9,791 bases of DNA, from positions 1 through 9,791 of the forward strand of contig PCCT01000080.1 in NCBI GenBank assembly GCA_002731985.1, written 5' to 3'. The notes below the pieces were generated by a model. That model was not told the origin of the DNA. It made no database searches and worked only from the letters and a program-made list of their open reading frames with translations. The stretch is from Nitrospinota bacterium (GTDB taxonomy: Bacteria; Nitrospinota; Nitrospinia; Nitrospinales; VA-1). Below, in pieces: positions 6,369 through 9,791 of this stretch. The position numbers were made by a program, and so were the translations under genes. Every line of letters begins with the position of its first letter. Within the stretch, counting starts at the first letter, position 1.

Positions 6369-7931
6369 ATGGATCCGGAGGTAGTCAATTATCATTATTG
6401 CGACAATCTGAATACCCACCCCTTGTCTCCCGGGACACGAGTTCTTGTCACAGGAGCCAATGGGTATGTGGCCCATCGACTGATTCCCGAACTGGTCTAC
6501 CGCGGATACGTTGTGCGTTGCATGTTTCGCAACCGGAGTGTCCTCCCCATTTTGAGCCACCCGCGCATTGAGGTGGTGTTTGCCGATTGCCTGAACTTTG
6601 TTGAATTACCCCCCGCCCTTGAGGATGTACATACTGCATACTATCTCATCCACAGTATGCGCGACAAACAACAGGAGTTTATAGAAAAGGATCAGCAAGC
6701 GGCGTCAAACTTTGTAGAGACGGCAGAACAGTCTGGGGTTAAGCGGATCATCTATCTGGGAGGATTGGGCGAGAAAAGTGAAGGCCTGTCGGATCATCTG
6801 AGGAGTCGGCAGGAAGTAGGGCGCATTTTAACGAAGAGTTCTGTACCGGCGATCAAGCTTCGTGCGGCGATTATTGTAGGTACCGGGAGCACATCTTATG
6901 AGCTAATGAAGTCGCTTGCTTTAAACAATCGTTGGATTCCATTTTTACGGGAGTTCAATTCAAAATGCCAACCCATCGCGATTCGTGACGTGATTAAATA
7001 TCTGGTCGGTGTTCTAGAAACGCCGGACCTTGAATCCCGCGTATACCACATCGGCGGAAAGGATGTGATGAGTTACAAAGACCTCCTCCTGAAATTTGCC
7101 AACATACTCCACAAACGTGTTCGGTTTTTTGACGTGGCCTGGCTCCCCATTCCTGTGGAATGGTTGTGCCGTATCTATGCCTACTGGCTTCACCTTTTTA
7201 TTTCTATCCCGGTCAATATCACGTCTCTTCTACTGAGTAGTTTGCGAAGTGACGTGTTCTGCCGGGAAAATCACATCGCTGATATTCTTCCTTTTGAAAC
7301 ATTGGATTTTCAAACAGCTGTTGAGTGGGCACAGCTTAAAGAAGCAAAGTCGCAGGTGTTTTCACATTGGACCGATGTTCCGCCTGAAAGGATGAGCGGT
7401 TTGATGCCGCTTTGTAAATTTGAATCATCCGATTTCGAAATTGACGAACATTTTCTTGATATTTCCGCCCCGCCTGAAAAAATATTTTCTATCATTTGCC
7501 GTATCGGAGGTGATAATGGTTGGGCGCATGCTAATTTACTTTGGAAAATTCGTGGACTCATCGATCGAGTTATAGGTGGGGTCGGACTAAACAGGGGCCG
7601 TCGAGATCCTGAGAAATTGCGTGTTGGGGATTCTGTCGATTTCTGGCGCGTGGAAAATCTGGTGCCTGATAAGGAGTTGCTTCTTCGTTCGGAAATGATT
7701 TCGCCCGGACTCTCCTGGCTACAATTTGAGTTGGAGTCTGTTGCCCCCCTCCCCGCACCTCAATCTGGCGGGAGTACTCGTTTGACTTTGAGAGCCCATT
7801 TTATTCCCAAACCCTTCTGGGGAAACCTTTACTGGTTTAGCCTTTCAAAGTTTCACACATATATTTTTAAGGGAATGCTTGAGTCGTTTCGTAAGGAAGC
7901 GATAGATGATAACGTCGTACCAGAGCCTTAA
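6369..7931 (+). CDS. NAD(P)-binding SDR-family protein with C-terminal DUF2867 domain
   Basis: A 520-residue two-domain protein. Residues about 24-320 are an atypical short-chain dehydrogenase/epimerase-like Rossmann domain (YbjT-like). The nucleotide-binding VLVTGANGYVAHRL at 25-38 has Ala in place of the third glycine of GxxGxxG. It also contains RIIYLGGLGE (126-135) and YHIGGKDVMSYKDLL (226-240). Hydrophobic stretches between 256 and 292 may dip into the membrane but are broken by polar residues. Residues about 355-510 match DUF2867, with NGWAHANLLWKIRG, DRVIGGVGLNRGRRDP and VGDSVDFWRVE. DUF2867 looks like a START/SRPBCC-type ligand-binding fold, so binding of a hydrophobic molecule is plausible (inference). 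This domain pairing is known in database proteins, but its reaction is not established. ATG 6369 is the first in-frame ATG; its upstream purines (AAGAGA) are poorly placed, and GGAGG falls inside the gene just after the ATG. Confidence 0.85.
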   Translation: MDPEVVNYHYCDNLNTHPLSPGTRVLVTGANGYVAHRLIPELVYRGYVVRCMFRNRSVLPILSHPRIEVVFADCLNFVELPPALEDVHTAYYLIHSMRDKQQEFIEKDQQAASNFVETAEQSGVKRIIYLGGLGEKSEGLSDHLRSRQEVGRILTKSSVPAIKLRAAIIVGTGSTSYELMKSLALNNRWIPFLREFNSKCQPIAIRDVIKYLVGVLETPDLESRVYHIGGKDVMSYKDLLLKFANILHKRVRFFDVAWLPIPVEWLCRIYAYWLHLFISIPVNITSLLLSSLRSDVFCRENHIADILPFETLDFQTAVEWAQLKEAKSQVFSHWTDVPPERMSGLMPLCKFESSDFEIDEHFLDISAPPEKIFSIICRIGGDNGWAHANLLWKIRGLIDRVIGGVGLNRGRRDPEKLRVGDSVDFWRVENLVPDKELLLRSEMISPGLSWLQFELESVAPLPAPQSGGSTRLTLRAHFIPKPFWGNLYWFSLSKFHTYIFKGMLESFRKEAIDDNVVPEP

Positions 7932-7945
7932 AGGGGAGATGCATG

Positions 7946-8095
7946 ATGGCTGCGGGGTACGAATTTTTACCAACCATTGCACTCGTTTTGAATTTATGGG
8001 TCATCTGCTTGCCATTGCCGCGTTGGATTCGGTATGTATGGAGGCGATGTTTGACAGTGTCTCTGGGCACAAGCCTTATAAAGAAATTCTACTAA
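7946..8095 (+). CDS. Possible small membrane protein of 49 residues
   Basis: ATG 7946 has GGGGAG exactly 7 nt upstream and opens a 49-residue frame to TAA 8093-8095. It begins 14 nt after the SDR/DUF2867 stop, so it could be co-translated in the same transcript. The peptide starts MAAGYEFLPTIALVLNLWVI, giving one hydrophobic helix at about residues 7-25. A Trp/Arg-rich stretch (PRWIRYVWRRCL) and a basic end (LIKKFY) follow. That layout fits a single-pass membrane peptide with a positive cytoplasmic side. No family is recognised. It could equally be a chance frame or the start of a decayed membrane protein. A longer overlapping frame (7906-8136) in another register has no upstream site and looks random. 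Confidence 0.35.
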   Translation: MAAGYEFLPTIALVLNLWVICLPLPRWIRYVWRRCLTVSLGTSLIKKFY

Positions 8096-8222
8096 ATTCA
8101 ATATCCTTTCCTCTTACGGTGAATATGATCCGTTAGGCAATTCATCGCCTTTTGCTTTTCTCTCCAGCAGGACTTGAACCAGATCCTAAAAATTCAGAAG
8201 CTTTCCGGGTTCGCTAGTTCTG

Positions 8223-8250
8223 TAGACATGAATGAAATCTGTGGTATTCT
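8223..8250 (+). promoter_or_regulatory. Candidate extended -10 promoter for the repeat lipoprotein
   Basis: TAGACA at 8223-8228 (5 of 6 to the -35 consensus), a 16-nt spacer and TATTCT at 8245-8250, preceded by TGG to form an extended -10 (TG-n-TATTCT). The predicted start near 8256 would leave a leader of about 49 nt. The rest of 8096-8222 shows no gene. Confidence 0.35.
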
Positions 8251-8304
8251 TGGGGGGCCTTAAACTCAAGTCCTTTCAAAGGGCATATCCTTTTTTAAAT
8301 TCGC

Positions 8305-9495
8305 ATGAAGAAAATATTCCTTTCCTTTTTTATTTTTATATTGACCGGAATAATCGCCGGTTGCCCCAGTCCTGGTAAGGCCCGAAAAAAGATGCCGCCT
8401 TTATTTAGAATCAACTTTGTTATGGAGACCGGTGCAGAGCCTTCTTTCATGATCTCGGAAGATTTTAACATGGATGGAAAGTTGGATCTTGTTGTCACTA
8501 ACAGTGGTGACAATACTCTGTCTTACTTCAAGGGGCGAGGTGACGGAACATTCAAGGATCAGATTATTATGAAGACGGGGGAAGATCCAATTTGCGTTGT
8601 GGCGGCGGATTTTAATAATGACGATTACCTTGATCTGGCGGTTCTGAATTACCGGGATCAGAGTATTAATTTTCATATAAACTCACGGTTCGGCAATTTC
8701 AAAAAAACAAACGTGCTTTTAAAGCCCGGTAAAATTCCGATCAATATGACAACGGGCGATTTTAATTTTGATGGGGTCGCCGACCTTGCGGTTACTATGC
8801 GTTATCATAAAGTGATGATCCTGTTGGGAAAAGGTAAGGGACATTTTCAGGAGCCAGTGGCCATAGCCGTTAGAGGTCAGCCAACCGGTATCGTTACAGG
8901 TGATTATGATCGGGACAAAATAGTCGATGTCGCGGTAGCGTTGGCAGGGTCTGGTAATACCGGTGTTCAGATATTATGGGGGAAAGGTAACGGAACCTTT
9001 GAACCGTCGGATCGTTTCAAGGGAGGGAAGCAACCCTTAACGATTGCTAATATAGATGTAGACAGCGATGGTTATGACGATCTGGTGACTTCAAGCAACG
9101 TGCATCATGCCATGACACTAATAAGGAACAACAAAGATAAAACTTTTACCGCTCTCAAGGATTTTGCTTCGGGCTCTTTCCCAAAGTATGTGACGGTAGC
9201 AGATTTTACAGGTGACGGCAAACCGGACATTGCGGTATCAAACTCAACGGACGATTTAATAACCGTGTCTCTTGGCAGAGGGGATGGTACTTTCACCTAT
9301 CCACCGATCGCTCATGTTACAGATGAATATCCGCAAGGAATGATTACGGGTGACTTTAATGATGACGGGTTGATCGATATGGCTGTTACCTGCCGAGACA
9401 AACAGTTAGTCAACATTCTCATGAAAAGAAACATAGTCGACCCAAAACCAGACATACCCGCACAACCTCCCGCCAAAGCACAGCAAACCGCCTGA
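8305..9495 (+). CDS. FG-GAP/VCBS-like repeat lipoprotein, probable seven-bladed beta-propeller
   Basis: A 396-residue exported lipoprotein. The signal peptide MKKIFLSFFIFILTGIIAGC has a basic start, a hydrophobic core and a lipobox I-A-G-C with Cys20 as the predicted lipidation site. The mature part has seven repeats of about 49 residues, each with a calcium-loop-like D-x-(D/N)-x-D-G-x-x-D motif. The motifs start at residues 53, 102, 152, 200, 251, 300 and 350; examples are DFNMDGKLDLVVTN and DFTGDGKPDIAVSN. Several are followed by GKGxGTF or GRGDGTF. Seven such repeats are the usual number for an integrin-alpha-like propeller. The fourth repeat (DYDRDKIVD) has lost its glycine. The C-terminus is Pro/Ala/Gln-rich from about 378. 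Cells likely display it in the periplasm or on the outer membrane, for binding or adhesion; the ligand is unknown. ATG 8305 lacks a strong ribosome site, but the signal peptide fixes the start. Confidence 0.88.
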   Translation: MKKIFLSFFIFILTGIIAGCPSPGKARKKMPPLFRINFVMETGAEPSFMISEDFNMDGKLDLVVTNSGDNTLSYFKGRGDGTFKDQIIMKTGEDPICVVAADFNNDDYLDLAVLNYRDQSINFHINSRFGNFKKTNVLLKPGKIPINMTTGDFNFDGVADLAVTMRYHKVMILLGKGKGHFQEPVAIAVRGQPTGIVTGDYDRDKIVDVAVALAGSGNTGVQILWGKGNGTFEPSDRFKGGKQPLTIANIDVDSDGYDDLVTSSNVHHAMTLIRNNKDKTFTALKDFASGSFPKYVTVADFTGDGKPDIAVSNSTDDLITVSLGRGDGTFTYPPIAHVTDEYPQGMITGDFNDDGLIDMAVTCRDKQLVNILMKRNIVDPKPDIPAQPPAKAQQTA

Positions 9496-9532
9496 GCGGG
9501 AGAATCTCATCCTGTAAAATAAATTTTTTTTT

Positions 9533-9791
9533 GGGGGCTGTACCAGATAACTAGCCCATATATTGTTTAACAAGTTGTTTAAACAGCTTTAATTGTGATT
9601 TAGATTTGGGGTTGTTAAATTGCCACTCACATTCCTTCAAAAACAGAGGAAAATGCTTGGCTGGAATACCGTTAAATCTGCGCATGTGTCTCTTGGTCTG
9701 GTTCCAAAAGTTTTCAATTCCATTAATATGGTTTTGCTTATCGGCAAAGAGTTTAGAGTGATTAATTCGTTAATGCTTAAACTCTGACATA
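9533..9791 (-). mobile_element. Partial IS1595-family (ISXO2-like) insertion sequence, transposase 3' end and IS terminus
   Basis: The C-terminal transposase sequence, then TAG, then the end GGGGGCTGTACCAGATAACTAG at 9533-9554 (read on +) fit the right end of an IS1595-family element. The stop codon lies inside the presumed terminal inverted repeat, as in compact IS elements. The flanking T9 run at 9524-9532 abuts the G5 start. The other end and any target-site duplication are outside the window, so the boundary is inferred. Confidence 0.65.
9551..9791 (-). pseudogene. IS1595-family transposase, C-terminal part with in-frame stop
   Basis: Read from the right edge, the minus-strand frame gives MSEFKH, a TAA at 9772-9770, then RINHSKLFADKQNHINGIE. 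NFWNQTKRHMRRFNGIP follows, and the frame ends LVKQYMG with TAG at 9553-9551. The HINGIE-N-F-W-x-x-x-K-R-x-x-x-x-F-N-G-I-P block, including the Glu of the DDE-type catalytic set, and LFLKECEWQFN are hallmarks of the ISXO2-like transposase domain. The family usually has an aromatic residue or similar just before (R/V)(I/V)NHS, so TAA probably replaced a TAT/TAC codon. The stop separates the catalytic core's last acidic residue from the upstream part, so this copy should be inactive unless the stop is read through. The rest lies outside the window. Confidence 0.7.

Noticed and set aside
7906..8136. 76-codon frame across the end of the SDR/DUF2867 gene.
   Set aside because: It overlaps the end of a well-supported gene, has no ribosome site at its start and no recognisable features. 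The alternative frame from 7946 is better placed.
8155..8190. On the minus strand GGTTCAAGTCCTGCTGGAGAG looks like a tRNA T-arm and acceptor end.
   Set aside because: The 5' side of the T-stem does not pair with CCTGC, and no anticodon arm, D-arm or matching acceptor 5' strand is found further upstream. Chance or a very decayed fragment.
9490..9532. Terminator after the lipoprotein gene, suggested by the T9 run.
   Set aside because: No stable hairpin precedes the T run; only a 4-bp TGAG/CTCA pair lies some 20 nt before it. The T run may instead be part of the IS target site.

Overview
The window reads as a chromosomal segment of a Gram-negative bacterium of moderate GC content. It has purine-rich Shine-Dalgarno sites, one sigma70-type -10 box of perfect consensus, and a lipoprotein signal peptide with a classical lipobox. 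The lineage cannot be fixed from the sequence. Nitrite-handling bacteria such as Nitrospinota, Nitrospirota or deltaproteobacterial relatives are possible, but this is inference only. Nearly all genes are on the + strand; a partial gene at the left edge and a decayed transposase at the right edge are on the - strand.

Left part (1-1500): the N-terminal end of a very acidic unidentified protein runs off the left edge. A DUF393 (DCC-type) thiol-disulfide oxidoreductase gene follows. Next comes a non-coding stretch and then a relic of a siroheme nitrite reductase of the ferredoxin (NirA) type. The relic keeps the [4Fe-4S]/siroheme SGCP-x-SC motif and the C-terminal end. It carries an amber stop exactly where the family has Trp, and a short in-frame deletion.

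Centre (1526-5133): a tight nitrite assimilation operon. nirB (NAD(P)H- and siroheme-dependent large subunit) overlaps nirD (Rieske-type small subunit) by 8 nt, and nirD is followed 1 nt later by a formate/nitrite-family channel (nirC). Together these genes import nitrite and reduce it to ammonium in the cytoplasm. The dead NirA relic directly upstream suggests that a ferredoxin-dependent enzyme was lost and an NAD(P)H-dependent one took over.

Right part (5134-9791): a fusion of an XRE-type helix-turn-helix with a metallo-beta-lactamase hydrolase has its own promoter. It is followed by a 157-nt palindromic intergenic repeat, then a two-domain SDR/DUF2867 protein, then a possible 49-residue membrane peptide. 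Next is a lipoprotein built from seven FG-GAP/VCBS-like repeats, probably a seven-bladed beta-propeller. The window ends inside an IS1595-family (ISXO2-like) element whose transposase has an in-frame stop. No CRISPR array, rRNA or convincing tRNA was seen.
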